A DNA stretch of 64,000 nucleotides from Nocardia rhamnosiphila NBRC 108938 (lineage in GTDB: Bacteria; Actinomycetota; Actinomycetes; Mycobacteriales; Mycobacteriaceae): NCBI RefSeq assembly GCF_000720425.1, contig NZ_JOAJ01000001.1, positions 620,001 to 684,000 on the forward strand, in the 5' to 3' direction. Of the stretch, positions 35,171 to 43,402 are shown in pieces; the first letter of the stretch is position 1; every line of letters begins with the position of its first letter. A model generated the notes under the pieces. It saw nothing but the letters and a program-made list of their open reading frames with translations. It made no database searches and was not told where the DNA came from. The translations under genes were made by a program, and so were the position numbers.

Positions 35171-35212
35171 CTTCTGATCGAGAAGCAACTATGGTGCTTC
35201 GAAATGAGAAGC
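35171..35212. promoter_or_regulatory. Two inverted repeats between SDR and HxlR genes
   Basis: CTTCTGATCGAGAAG (35171-35185) and GCTTCGAAATGAGAAGC (35196-35212) are related palindromes. The second contains the HxlR start codon at 35204. Bound regulator would block its own translation start region and the divergent SDR promoter. Confidence 0.55.
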
Positions 35213-35557
35213 GCAAATGATCGCGGCCCGGCCGGGCCGGCCGATGAGTCCGGCAACGCACCGATCCTGGCGGCGATCGACCTGCTGGGGCAGCGGTGGA
35301 TGCTGCGGGTGGTGTGGGAGCTCGAACCCGGGCCGCTGGGGTTCCTGGAACTCAGGCGGCGGATGGGCAACTGTTCGTCGAGCATGTTGTCGAACCGGCT
35401 CCAGCAGCTTCAGGCGGCCGGGCTGTTGGAGAAGCACGGCCCGAAAGGTTCTTACGAACTGACCATCGCCGGGGTCCGCCTCGGGGAAGCCCTGCAACCG
35501 CTGTGGGACTGGTCGGAAATCTGGACCGACCGGCCTCACGACTTCCGCTGGTCCTGA
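35204..35557 (+). CDS. HxlR family winged-helix regulator
   Basis: A 117-residue HxlR-type protein. It has AAIDLLGQRWMLRVVWELEPGPLGF, LELRRRMGNCSSSMLSNRLQQL (recognition helix) and AAGLLEKHGPKGSYELTIAGVRLGEAL (wing). HxlR regulators respond to aldehydes, quinones or redox stress; a cysteine precedes the recognition helix here. It is divergent from the SDR at 34382. ATG 35204 lies within the second palindrome; no strong Shine-Dalgarno is visible. Confidence 0.85.
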   Translation: MRSANDRGPAGPADESGNAPILAAIDLLGQRWMLRVVWELEPGPLGFLELRRRMGNCSSSMLSNRLQQLQAAGLLEKHGPKGSYELTIAGVRLGEALQPLWDWSEIWTDRPHDFRWS

Positions 35558-35911
35558 ACCACCTCGGCGAGGTCGGTCGTCGCGGTCCACCAAGCCTCGA
35601 TCGGAACCGCGGCACTGGAGCTGCACGCCACGGCGAAACCGGGAGTGATGTTCCGGTACACCGAGGACGGGCGCCTCATCACCGGACTCGACACCACGGA
35701 CAGCTTTGCGCGGACAGGCAGCGACCCGCACCGCTTCGACACCGAGATGCGTGCCCTCGGCGCCCGATCCGAAGAACACGAATACGGCCCATGGGGTCCC
35801 GGTGAATGTTCTACAGGCCTGCGGAGAACCTCGGCGTCGGCATCTCCGAGGAAGACCTCACCGCCCGTCCCGTCCTCAGCGGCCGACTACTGCCCCCGGC
35901 CTTGCGGTAGT
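35558..35911 (+). pseudogene. Frameshifted DUF6461-like remnant
   Basis: Directly after the HxlR stop, in the same frame, the sequence reads AVHQASIGTAALELHA, then MFRYTEDGRLITGLD and GSDPHRFDTEMRALG, ending at a shift. From 35809 another frame continues FYRPAENLGVGISEEDL, then SGRLLPPALR and a stop at 35911. This order resembles actinobacterial DUF6461 proteins (AVH, aspartate-glycine turn, SDP, C-terminal helix with a GI/LTxExL motif). The N-terminal half and start codon are missing, so it is a decayed copy. The family call rests on pattern memory only. Confidence 0.45.
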
Positions 35912-35985
35912 TGCCGAGTCGCTCAACAACGCGCCGGCGACAGAATGTGTCGTGTGAGCCGGATCCGATCTTTGAACTGAGCCGG

Positions 35986-36510
35986 TCAGTCCTGCTCGAA
36001 CAAGTGGTCGTAGCCGATTGCGAAGGCGTAGTCGGAGGGATCGACCACCACCTGGAGCCGGTCACCGATCCGCGGAAGCGGGAGAACGGCCGGTACCTCG
36101 CAGTCCGCCTTGAACGTCTCGAAACCCGGCCCACTGATACGGACCCGAAGTTCGGCAACATCCGGATTCTCGGCGCCCTTACGTATCCGGACCGCGATGA
36201 TCTCCGCCGTGGAAACAACCCCGACGACCCGGAACCGCTTCGCGTTCCGTCTCTGCCCGTAGGCGGTCACCGCAATGGCGACGCCGAGCGGGAAAGTGAT
36301 GATCGCCGGGCACAACCCATTCCACAGTGAATCACTGGTCAACGCGAGAACAGGCCCCGACAACATCAGACCGGTCGCGATCGAATAGGTGAAAACCTGT
36401 GCGACAGGCCCGATGAGTTCGACTTGGCTCGGCTCTCTGTCGCTACCGGACACTTCAACATCATAGTGACGGAAACGCGCCCGGATGGACGATTCCGCTC
36501 CGCATCGCAC
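35986..36510 (-). CDS. Small DUF3592-like membrane protein
   Basis: A protein of up to 174 residues with two transmembrane helices (AQVFTYSIATGLMLSGPVLAL and CPAIITFPLGVAIAVTAYG) followed by a soluble beta domain. That domain contains VVGVVSTAEIIAVRIRKG and ends in GDRLQVVVDPSDYAFAIG. The layout resembles DUF3592 proteins of actinobacteria; function unknown. The start is uncertain: ATG 36510 or GTG 36453. The last ~70 bp recur almost exactly at 47.7 kb, which suggests a larger gene family in the genome. Confidence 0.6.
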   Translation of the reverse strand: MRCGAESSIRARFRHYDVEVSGSDREPSQVELIGPVAQVFTYSIATGLMLSGPVLALTSDSLWNGLCPAIITFPLGVAIAVTAYGQRRNAKRFRVVGVVSTAEIIAVRIRKGAENPDVAELRVRISGPGFETFKADCEVPAVLPLPRIGDRLQVVVDPSDYAFAIGYDHLFEQD

Positions 36511-36739
36511 CGTCGTCCCACCAGCGTCTGTACCGCCGGCGGCTATCGCGATCGCTTTACTGGTGTTCGTATGAGCACCTGGATCTCAAATCCAATGTTT
36601 CGAGACTTGCTCCTGCCGCACTGCCGAGCGAGGCCGGTTGATTCGCTACTATCACCGCAGAGGGTATCCCTGACCTCATCGACAGCTACGTGCCACCGGA
36701 TCTCGTCCGCGAAGCGGTCGTATCGTCGTTCTTGCCGAG

Positions 36740-37582
36740 TTGAGCGAGGGTGTGGTTGTGCGGGGTAAGTGGTTCGGTAAGCGTGTAGCGCAGCCACTGG
36801 CCAACAAGGTCATTCCCGACACAGCCCGGGCGGCTGAGACCCCTATCCGGCAGGCCGGACAGACAGCGGAGTCGGCAGGAACAAAGATCCCCGGCAGCGA
36901 TCGCGACGGAGTATCCCAGATCGAGCAGTCCGGTGGGGCGGTGTCACCCCCGGCCGGGGGAGACGCTGTCACCCGTAAGGAGCGGTCGGCCGAATTCTCG
37001 CCGACCATGTCAGGACAGCAGATACGTGACACATTGGCCGGGCTTCTGGGCGATCGCGGTGCCGCCGATATCGCTGCACTACCGGTGAACCACGGACTGA
37101 GGAACTCGGGAAATCAGGGGGTTCGCCTGGTCTACACACCAGCGGCCGCGGGTAGCGGAGGGACGGTCAGCGGACAGGTCGAGGAGATGCGAATACCGCA
37201 GGGCGGGATACTGGAAGACCACTGGAGCGCGGCCAAGCTCGGTGAATTCGCGTTCCACCGGCCTACAGACGGGTCGGCTTCCTCATGGTCGGCCAGGCTC
37301 CTCGGGGACCGCAAAAAAATCGGTTCCACGGCCGAGCGGTTACCCGCGGAACTCGCCGAGGTGGCGCCGGGATTCGACACGGATCAGGTCCGTTCGACGG
37401 TGGCCGACGCGGTGACGCGGATGTCGAAGGACAAGTTGGCGCGCCGCGGCGGCGCGCTGGACGTCGAAGCCGGAGGCGATCAACTCACAGTCCGAGCGTC
37501 CGCCGGGGTTATGCCTTTGCAGATGACCTCACCCAATTGGATCCTGCTCCAGACCACCCTTACCCGCACCGACGGTTCCTGA
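36740..37582 (+). CDS. Hypothetical protein
   Basis: A protein of about 280 residues that I do not recognise. The first ~95 residues are polar and low in order; a folded part from about residue 96 includes SGQQIRDTLAGLLGDRGAAD, VRLVYTPAAAG and DVEAGGDQLTVRA. No transmembrane helix or signal peptide is seen. The start could be TTG 36740, which overlaps the stop of an upstream open frame ending in LVREAVVSSFLPS (TTGA), or GTG 36752. Its setting next to gene remnants suggests a recently acquired or fast-evolving gene. Confidence 0.5.
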   Translation: MSEGVVVRGKWFGKRVAQPLANKVIPDTARAAETPIRQAGQTAESAGTKIPGSDRDGVSQIEQSGGAVSPPAGGDAVTRKERSAEFSPTMSGQQIRDTLAGLLGDRGAADIAALPVNHGLRNSGNQGVRLVYTPAAAGSGGTVSGQVEEMRIPQGGILEDHWSAAKLGEFAFHRPTDGSASSWSARLLGDRKKIGSTAERLPAELAEVAPGFDTDQVRSTVADAVTRMSKDKLARRGGALDVEAGGDQLTVRASAGVMPLQMTSPNWILLQTTLTRTDGS

Positions 37583-37815
37583 CCGAACGGCGCCGCCAGG
37601 TCGCTGATGGAGGCCGGCCCGCGTGGTGTGATCGCGCGGGGCGCAGCCGCAGCTACAGAGACCCGGCGCAGAACGGCGGCGGTGTGATCGACGTCGACGC
37701 CGGGGTGAGCCTGGACGCGCTGACGCGTGGCCGGCCGAGCCCACCGCATCCCGAATGTCGCTCACGCATACAGGCATCGCGCGGGACACGAGGGGGAGGG
37801 TGCGAGAATCGCCCG

Positions 37816-38019
37816 ATGGATGACTACACCGCTCACAAGCAGCGCGCCGAGGCGTTACTCGATGGCCTCACCGCCGGGGAAGCTGTCAGCGAAGCGGAGC
37901 GGCGCAACGTGATCGCGCAGGCGCAGGCACATGCTGCCCTCGCGCAGGCGGAAGCCCAGCGGGAGACCGCGGAAGCTATACGTGCGCTCGAGGCGTCGTC
38001 GCGGCAAAGCGCAGTCTGA
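37816..38019 (+). CDS. Small helical hypothetical protein
   Basis: A 67-residue protein that is almost entirely amphipathic helix (AHKQRAEALLDGLTAGEAVS, then an alanine/glutamine/glutamate-rich helix to EAIRALEAS). Heptad-like spacing suggests a coiled coil or a small DNA-associated or regulatory protein. ATG 37816 is the only reasonable start. Similar short helical proteins are common in actinobacterial accessory regions; function unknown. Confidence 0.55.
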   Translation: MDDYTAHKQRAEALLDGLTAGEAVSEAERRNVIAQAQAHAALAQAEAQRETAEAIRALEASSRQSAV

Positions 38020-38159
38020 ACGAAGCAGACCGGTCCGCAACGCCGACCGCGACCCAGCAGATCCCGCGGAACAGGACTCCGGCCTCACGGAACCAGCGGT
38101 ACTCACCCGTCCTCCTACACCCGGCGGACAGGCCGTCGGTGTTTGTTCGGACGCGGAGA

Positions 38160-38984
38160 TCAGGGTGTCGACCAGGCGGCTTCGTCGATCGCCAGCCATG
38201 GCGCCGCCGCGACGAGGGTGGGGGTCATATCCGTGATCGCCTTGGTTCGACGGTGAAGATGGGATTGGTCGACGTAGCCGGCCTCGGCGGCGGCATCCGC
38301 AGGCGAGCGCCCTGCGGCCAGGAGATGGGCGGCACGGTCGAAGCGGACCAGTTCGGACGCATGCTTGGGTGAAACCCCGAGATGGGTACGAAAGCGAGAC
38401 CAGAGCCGTTGCCGGGTCCAGCCGGTCTCTGCGGCGCGGGATTCGACTCGGAGCAGGCCTTTGGTGCTGACGGTCCGGTCCCAGGCGTACGCGACCTCGG
38501 GTGCTACACCGAATCCGCGAGGTAGCCGGCTTCGAAGGAACGCGGCTGCGAGTGCGAACCGGTCGTCCCACGACGGCGTCGAACGGAGTCGCTCGGTCAA
38601 GATGCCGACGCAGCTACCCCACAGCTCCTGCAGCGGTATCACGGTGCCGCCGATGATGTCGGTGTCTCGGAGAATCGCCGCGGCGACAACGGGGGACACT
38701 CGGATCTGCAGGACGTCACCGGCTTCCGCACCGGTGATACGTAAGGCGCCCGCCCGGAGGCCGACGATCACGTTCCCCGTGACCAGGCGCCCGAGAATGT
38801 CGTAGACGACGCCGCCCTCGCTGAGATCGAGCAGCAGCGTGACCGAAGGGTGCGGGATCATCATGATATCGACGGGCGCGACGTCGTGGTAACGGAAACC
38901 CGCCATCCGGACTCCCGGAGCCGGTAACCGGGCCGGGACGGTCACATCCACCCGGTTCCAGTCCCATCCGCCCGCTGTGGTCAT
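38160..38984 (-). CDS. AraC family transcriptional regulator
   Basis: A 274-residue AraC-type regulator. The C-terminal ~95 residues carry two HTH units: RVESRAAETGWTRQRLWSRF with THLGVSPKHASELVRF, and AAHLLAAGRSPADAAAEAGY with VDQSHLHRRTKAIT. The N-terminal part is a cupin-like sensing domain (FRYHDVAPVDIMMIPHPSVT). ATG 38984 is selected; the upstream open frame is antisense to the hydrolase. It is divergent from the alpha/beta hydrolase at 39064 (79-bp gap) and is probably its regulator. Confidence 0.87.
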   Translation of the reverse strand: MTTAGGWDWNRVDVTVPARLPAPGVRMAGFRYHDVAPVDIMMIPHPSVTLLLDLSEGGVVYDILGRLVTGNVIVGLRAGALRITGAEAGDVLQIRVSPVVAAAILRDTDIIGGTVIPLQELWGSCVGILTERLRSTPSWDDRFALAAAFLRSRLPRGFGVAPEVAYAWDRTVSTKGLLRVESRAAETGWTRQRLWSRFRTHLGVSPKHASELVRFDRAAHLLAAGRSPADAAAEAGYVDQSHLHRRTKAITDMTPTLVAAAPWLAIDEAAWSTP

Positions 38985-39063
38985 ACGTCCCAGGCTAACC
39001 GGAACGCCGAAAGCGTGACATTCGTCCAATACGGCGTGAGGAGCCAGTGACGAAGCTGTCGGC

Positions 39064-39897
39064 ATGAGCGAATCGAGTCCCGCCCGGACAGGCAACACCA
39101 TGACCATCCACGGATTGCACGTCGTTATCGATGGAGATCCGGCGGCACCTCCCTTGCTGCTCATCCACGGCTCGGGCGCGACCGGTTCGACGTGGGAGCC
39201 GGTGGTGCCGGCGCTCGCCGCCGAGCATCGGGTGATCACGATCGACCTTCCGGGCTGCGGCCGGTCCCAACCGGTGCCGACGTACGCCGTACCGCAGCAG
39301 GCGGAGCGGGTGGCGACGGTATTGGATGAGCTGGGCGCCCGGAATCTGACGGTGGTCGGTCACTCCAGCGGAGGGTACGTCGCTACCGCTCTCGTGGAAC
39401 ACCGTCCCGACCTGGTCGGCGAGCTGATCCTGGTCAGCACGGGGCCGAGTCACGCGGCGCTTCTTCCTGAGCCGGCGATCATCCGGATGCTCGCCGCGCC
39501 GCCCTTCGGTCCGCTCGTGTGGGCTATCCGTACCGACTCGCTGATCCGCCGCGGCCTGGTGGCGACTGCGGCGGCACCGATCACGGTGCCGGACGGGGCC
39601 CTGGCCGACTTGCGAAGAACGTCCTATCGAGCGTTCCGCGCGATTCTGGCGGCCAACGTCGACTACATCACCACGCGGACCGTGCCCCAGCGCCTCGTCG
39701 ATTCCGGAAAACTCCTCCTCGTGATCTTCGGAGATTCCGACCCGCGTTGGGACCCGGCATCAGCGCACCAGTACGAGGCGGTGCCGGATGTCGAGCTGGA
39801 ATACCTTCGCGGAGTAGGGCATCTCGCGATGCTCGAGGACGGCGACGCCCTCGCCCGCTCGATCCTCCGCCGCGCACCAGATCGTCCCGGACGGTGA
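39064..39897 (+). CDS. Alpha/beta hydrolase
   Basis: A 277-residue alpha/beta hydrolase with LLLIHGSGATGSTW (oxyanion loop), TIDLPGCGRSQP, nucleophile elbow VGHSSGGYV (S101), LLVIFGDSDPRWDP (acid) and LRGVGHLAMLEDG (His). ATG 39064 is used; ATG 39100 is an alternative that trims a polar N-terminus. Together with the divergent AraC gene it forms a regulator-enzyme pair. The substrate is unknown. Confidence 0.87.
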   Translation: MSESSPARTGNTMTIHGLHVVIDGDPAAPPLLLIHGSGATGSTWEPVVPALAAEHRVITIDLPGCGRSQPVPTYAVPQQAERVATVLDELGARNLTVVGHSSGGYVATALVEHRPDLVGELILVSTGPSHAALLPEPAIIRMLAAPPFGPLVWAIRTDSLIRRGLVATAAAPITVPDGALADLRRTSYRAFRAILAANVDYITTRTVPQRLVDSGKLLLVIFGDSDPRWDPASAHQYEAVPDVELEYLRGVGHLAMLEDGDALARSILRRAPDRPGR

Positions 39898-39968
39898 GCG
39901 CAGCAGCCGGAGCAGGGCACAAACCAATGTGGGCGACCTCGTTTTGTTGAACAGTAAAAGTCATCATT

Positions 39969-39984
39969 ATCGCTGCTCGGCGAT
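39969..39984. repeat. Short palindromic repeat, copy A
   Basis: ATCGCTGCTCGGCGAT, with 5-bp inverted arms, is embedded in an AT-rich context (ATTATCGCTG...GCGATGTTCC) immediately upstream of the murF remnant. It is one of four related copies within 2.7 kb. Confidence 0.5.
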
Positions 39985-40019
39985 GTTCCACAGGGCGTCG
40001 TGTCCATAATGGCTCGTTT

Positions 40020-40271
40020 TGTGTCAACGCCAGCCCCGAAAGCGTCCGCGCAGTACTACGCTCGCTCGCGACGATCGCCGCGGACGGCCGGTCCTCGATC
40101 GCGGTGCTCGGCGAGATGCGCGAACTCGGTGATATGGCGGCGGCCCTGCACGCCGACATCGGTTGCTACACCGCGGACCTGGGTATCGGCACGCTCATTG
40201 CGGTCGGCGGCTCCCACGCCGAGGCCATGGCCGCCGCGGCCCGCGAAGCCGGGACAACGCGGGTCGCGTGA
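40020..40271 (+). pseudogene. murF: Internal fragment of murF (UDP-MurNAc-tripeptide:D-Ala-D-Ala ligase)
   Basis: An open frame from 40023 without a start codon reads VNASPESVRAVLRSLA, IAVLGEMRELGDMAAALH, then GIGTLIAVGGSHAEAMAAAA and a stop at 40269-40271. This is the conserved C-terminal segment of MurF (N-A-N/S-P-E-S-V, VLGEM-ELG, VG-G). MurF proteins are ~500 residues, so only about 80 residues survive. The intact essential gene must lie elsewhere. The fragment sits between two copies of a palindromic repeat, suggesting insertion by recombination or transfer. Confidence 0.75.
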
Positions 40272-40339
40272 TCGCGAACGCGTTGACCGCGGGCTTCCAT
40301 CGCATCGTCCATCGTGCCCGACCCGTACCTGTCGGGTCG

Positions 40340-40355
40340 AGCGCTGGTCAGCGAT
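40340..40355. repeat. Short palindromic repeat, copy B
   Basis: AGCGCTGGTCAGCGAT, followed by GATT. It shares TGTCGG-N6-CGCTGGTC and RGCGATGATT with copy C at the same spacing. The 40272-40507 stretch around it holds no gene I can support. Confidence 0.45.
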
Positions 40356-40507
40356 GATTGCCGCGGGAAATTTGTCCAACAAGCACCTTGTGGTGACCAC
40401 CGAGCGCTAGGCCGATTTGTCCGGCGTGTGCAGAGCGTCTGCGCCCGAATTCCGGCTGATACCACGGCGGCCCGCCGTTGTCGGAGTCATTTGGCATGAT
40501 CGCGGTT

Positions 40508-41542
40508 ATGACCAGCGCTCCGACCACTCCGCCGCGGCCGTTCGACGTCACCACCGTCTTCCCTCTACTGGCTCCGCTGGCTCGCACGGCGACCCGGTTG
40601 CACCCGCGCCCCGGGTCGCCGTCACCGCAGGACAGTTCCATCGGCGGACCGTTGCTCTGGCCCGCCGACGAACCGTGGCCGCACTGCGACGAACCTCATG
40701 AAGTGGACGGAATCAACCCGACCCTGACTCCAGCGGAGGTGAGGCTGGAACGACGGATCCGTGCCGTCTCGCGCGGCAGGGCCCTGACCCCGCAGGAACG
40801 AGAGACCCTCGAGCGAATCCGCCCGCCGCAGGAGTATCCGGTCAGGTTGGCGATCGCCCCCTATGAGGGTTCCATAGCGATGCTGCCGGTCGCACAGCTC
40901 TACGCGCGTGACGTGCCCGATCTGCACACGCCTGAAGGCGCAGACCTGCTCCAGGTCTTGTGGTGCCCCTTCAACCATCCGGCGGGCATGCCCAAGACCG
41001 CGCTGTTCTGGCGGTCGGCCGCCACCGTCACCGCCATCCTCACCACGCCCCCCGAACCGCCCGCGGTGCAGTTCGACGGCTACCTGCCCGAGCCGTGCCT
41101 GCTCAACCCGGAGCAGGTCACCGAATACCCCGACCACAGGGAGCTGAGCAAGGAACTCCGCGAACAGATCGGAGACTGGAGCGTGTGGCAGGCAGCCGAG
41201 ACGGGCGTGGACAGCGCCTATGCGTCGTACCCGCTGGAGTTCTACGCCAATGAGTTGTCCGTCGCACCCGGCTGGAGAGTCGGCGGCTGGCCCGGCTGGG
41301 GAGCCGCCGACCCCAGCCCCCTGCTCTGCCCTACCTGCAACGGCGACATGCATGCCCTGCTGACCATCGCCACGTCCGAAGCCGGCAGCAGAGACAGCAG
41401 CTGGCTCCCACGCGAGGAATCGGCGCATGAACCATCCATCGGCTTCAAGCCCACTGCAGTCGAAATAGGTAGCGGCTACGACCAGCATCTCTACGTCTGC
41501 CAGACGGCGCCGGAGCACGCCCACACCGAGCTGATGGCCTAG
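40508..41542 (+). CDS. DUF1963 (YwqG-like) protein
   Basis: A 344-residue protein matching the DUF1963/YwqG pattern. It has SIGGPLLWPADEPWPHCDEPH near the N-terminus, a central VLWCPFNHP segment, VGGWPGWGAADPSPLLCPTCNG near the C-terminus and LYVCQTAPEHAH at the end. Two CxxC/CxH-like pairs in the C-terminal region could bind zinc. The function of the family is unknown; members are often near toxin or SMI1/KNR4-like genes. ATG 40508 is chosen; ATG 40496 is possible. Confidence 0.75.
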   Translation: MTSAPTTPPRPFDVTTVFPLLAPLARTATRLHPRPGSPSPQDSSIGGPLLWPADEPWPHCDEPHEVDGINPTLTPAEVRLERRIRAVSRGRALTPQERETLERIRPPQEYPVRLAIAPYEGSIAMLPVAQLYARDVPDLHTPEGADLLQVLWCPFNHPAGMPKTALFWRSAATVTAILTTPPEPPAVQFDGYLPEPCLLNPEQVTEYPDHRELSKELREQIGDWSVWQAAETGVDSAYASYPLEFYANELSVAPGWRVGGWPGWGAADPSPLLCPTCNGDMHALLTIATSEAGSRDSSWLPREESAHEPSIGFKPTAVEIGSGYDQHLYVCQTAPEHAHTELMA

Positions 41543-41688
41543 CCGTTGGGTCGGGTCGGGGCGGGTCCGAGGAGCGAACAACGGACACATGCGTGTTCAG
41601 GTTGAGGCGAGCGTTGGCATCCTCCGGCGGATATTGCCTGACCGTCCCTTAATCGATCTTGCATTCCTGGACAAGAATTGTCGGCATT

Positions 41689-41704
41689 ATCGCTGGTCGG
41701 CGAT
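41689..41704. repeat. Short palindromic repeat, copy C
   Basis: ATCGCTGGTCGGCGAT is the best consensus of the family, flanked by TGTCGGCATT and GATTCATAGC. It lies in the gene-free gap between the DUF1963 and GNAT genes (41543-41862), which otherwise shows only AT-rich sequence. Confidence 0.5.
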
Positions 41705-41862
41705 GATTCATAGCAGTATTTCGTCTAGAAATGACCTATTTATGAACACTGGCTTCGTCTTGGTTACGGCCCGGGTCCTCCGCCGGAGGAACACGCGCCG
41801 GCGCAACTCGAGGCATGAGATATGCGTTGGCCGAGAAGTGTTCGAGCGAGCAGAATGCGGTC

Positions 41863-42585
41863 ATGTCAACGGATCCGGTGCTGACGCGAGTCCACGACCT
41901 CTGGGAACGGTTGGCTGCCGTCCCGGTTTCGTTCTCGTCACCCGATCCCGTGAATGTGGTGGTCTCGCCCAAGTCGATGATCTGCCCGCCGGGTTGGGCA
42001 GGCTTTGTTGTGCTGCGGGGGCGGGCGATCGTGACCGCACCCAGCCCGTCCGCGGCGGCGTCGATCCGCAGTGCGGTCGCGAAGTTGCCGGTCGAGAATC
42101 TTGTCGACCCCGACTCGCTGAGCCGAGAGCTGCCGCTGGCGCACGTACTGGGGCCGGCCACGCTGGCCTATGCCGATGAGCACGCTTTTCAGGCTGCCGC
42201 GCAGGGTTCGGTATTGATCGATCGGCTGTCGAGTGGGCGTCCCGACCTTCACCGACTCGGAATACTGGCGGGTGAGGAGGAGTGGGCGGAAAGCGGGCTC
42301 GGCGAGATCACCTCGCCGGTCTTCGTCATTCGGATCCAGGGTGAGGTGGTCGCTGCCGCCGGATTCCGCACCTGGCCGGGCCGGACCGCGCATATGAGTG
42401 TGCTGACAGCGCCTGAGGTTCGGGGCCGAGGTCTGGCGCGGCTGACAGGTTCTGCGGCGGTAGCACACGCCCTGGAAGTCGGCCTGCTACCGCAGTGGCG
42501 GGCTCGCGCTCCACAATCCAAGCGAGTCGCGTTCGCACTGGGCTTCCGGGAATTCGGTGCCCAGCTCAGCGTCGAACTGGGTTGA
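41863..42585 (+). CDS. GNAT family N-acetyltransferase
   Basis: A 240-residue protein. The C-terminal half shows a GNAT acetyl-CoA motif: HMSVLTAPEVRGRGLARLTGSAAVAHAL, then GLLPQWRARAPQSKRVAFALGF with motif B. The N-terminal half (residues 1-110) is a divergent regulatory or degenerate GNAT fold. ATG 41863 (MSTDPVLTRV) is preferred over 41815. It belongs to the FR47-like group; the substrate is unknown. It stands alone between repeat copies C and D. Confidence 0.75.
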   Translation: MSTDPVLTRVHDLWERLAAVPVSFSSPDPVNVVVSPKSMICPPGWAGFVVLRGRAIVTAPSPSAAASIRSAVAKLPVENLVDPDSLSRELPLAHVLGPATLAYADEHAFQAAAQGSVLIDRLSSGRPDLHRLGILAGEEEWAESGLGEITSPVFVIRIQGEVVAAAGFRTWPGRTAHMSVLTAPEVRGRGLARLTGSAAVAHALEVGLLPQWRARAPQSKRVAFALGFREFGAQLSVELG

Positions 42586-42675
42586 GCACTTCGTCGAATC
42601 GGTGTCTGGCACTCGGTGCAGCCCGCCAGGGATGTCCAACAACTGATGCTTTCTTGACCAGTGCCGGGCAGTATC

Positions 42676-42691
42676 ATCGCTGGTGAGCGAT
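42676..42691. repeat. Short palindromic repeat, copy D
   Basis: ATCGCTGGTGAGCGAT has perfect 6-bp arms (ATCGCT/AGCGAT). It lies 90 bp after the GNAT stop. Upstream context (TGTCCAACAA, then TTGACCAGTGCC) also resembles sequence near copy B. Confidence 0.5.
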
Positions 42692-42858
42692 TCTTACCGG
42701 CTGATCTCGGTCCAGAAATGCCCCTTGAGGGACATGGTCGGCGGACGCGGGATCTGATGCAGCGCGGTGTCCGGGGATATGTGGCGGTGCGTGGTGGGGG
42801 GCCGACATGGATGCCAGCGGCTCACATTCAGGTGCGGTACGAATGCACGGCCTTCAGG

Positions 42859-43317
42859 TCAGTGCATGTCGGTGTATTCGTAGCTCACCTCGCGTGCGTC
42901 GATTTCCCGGCCGCAGCAGGTGCAGCGGAGCGCCTGTTCGATTTCACCACCGTCCGCCGCGTGCAGCAGTTTCAGCGTAGGTCCGGCCGGCCCCCACCGA
43001 TCACCCCAGCGCATGAGGGCGACAGTGATCCCGTAGAGGTCGCGTCCTTTTTCGGTGAGCCGGTACTCATCGCGGGGAGGGCGGTCGCTGTAGCGGCGGC
43101 GTTCGAGAATGCCGTTGTCCACCAGCCTTTTCAACCGCTCGGTCAAGACATTGCGTGCGACACCCAGGTTCCGCCGCATATCGGCGAACCGGCGAACACC
43201 GAAAAACGCCTCCCGCAGGATCAGGAAGGTCCACCGGTCTCCGACGTGCTCGACCGCCGCCGCTACCGGATCGTGCCGCAAGCGTGGGAGCTCATCGCGT
43301 ATTTCGGATTCGTTCAT
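42859..43317 (-). CDS. HxlR family regulator with C-terminal Cys-rich motif
   Basis: A 152-residue HxlR-type winged-helix protein. It has AAVEHVGDRWTFLILREAFFGVRRF, MRRNLGVARNVLTERLKRLV (recognition helix) and RYSDRPPRDEYRLTEKG (wing). The C-terminal extension contains RCTCCGREIDAREV, a possible metal- or redox-sensing site, as in several longer HxlR proteins. ATG 43317 is used. It is divergent from the SDR at 43403, with a strong inverted repeat between the two starts. Confidence 0.87.
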   Translation of the reverse strand: MNESEIRDELPRLRHDPVAAAVEHVGDRWTFLILREAFFGVRRFADMRRNLGVARNVLTERLKRLVDNGILERRRYSDRPPRDEYRLTEKGRDLYGITVALMRWGDRWGPAGPTLKLLHAADGGEIEQALRCTCCGREIDAREVSYEYTDMH

Positions 43318-43333
43318 CTGTGCAGGATATCGA

Positions 43334-43358
43334 GGTGGGTTGCAAAGCGAAACCCACC
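43334..43358. promoter_or_regulatory. Inverted repeat operator between HxlR and SDR genes
   Basis: GGTGGGTT and AACCCACC are perfect 8-bp arms around a 9-bp spacer. A further related half-site, ACGAAACTCACT, follows near 43378-43389. Position in the 85-bp divergent gap makes it the likely HxlR binding site. Confidence 0.55.
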
Positions 43359-43402
43359 CTGCCAAAGTAGGTCCTGAAACGAAACTCACTCGGGAGGTCG
43401 AC

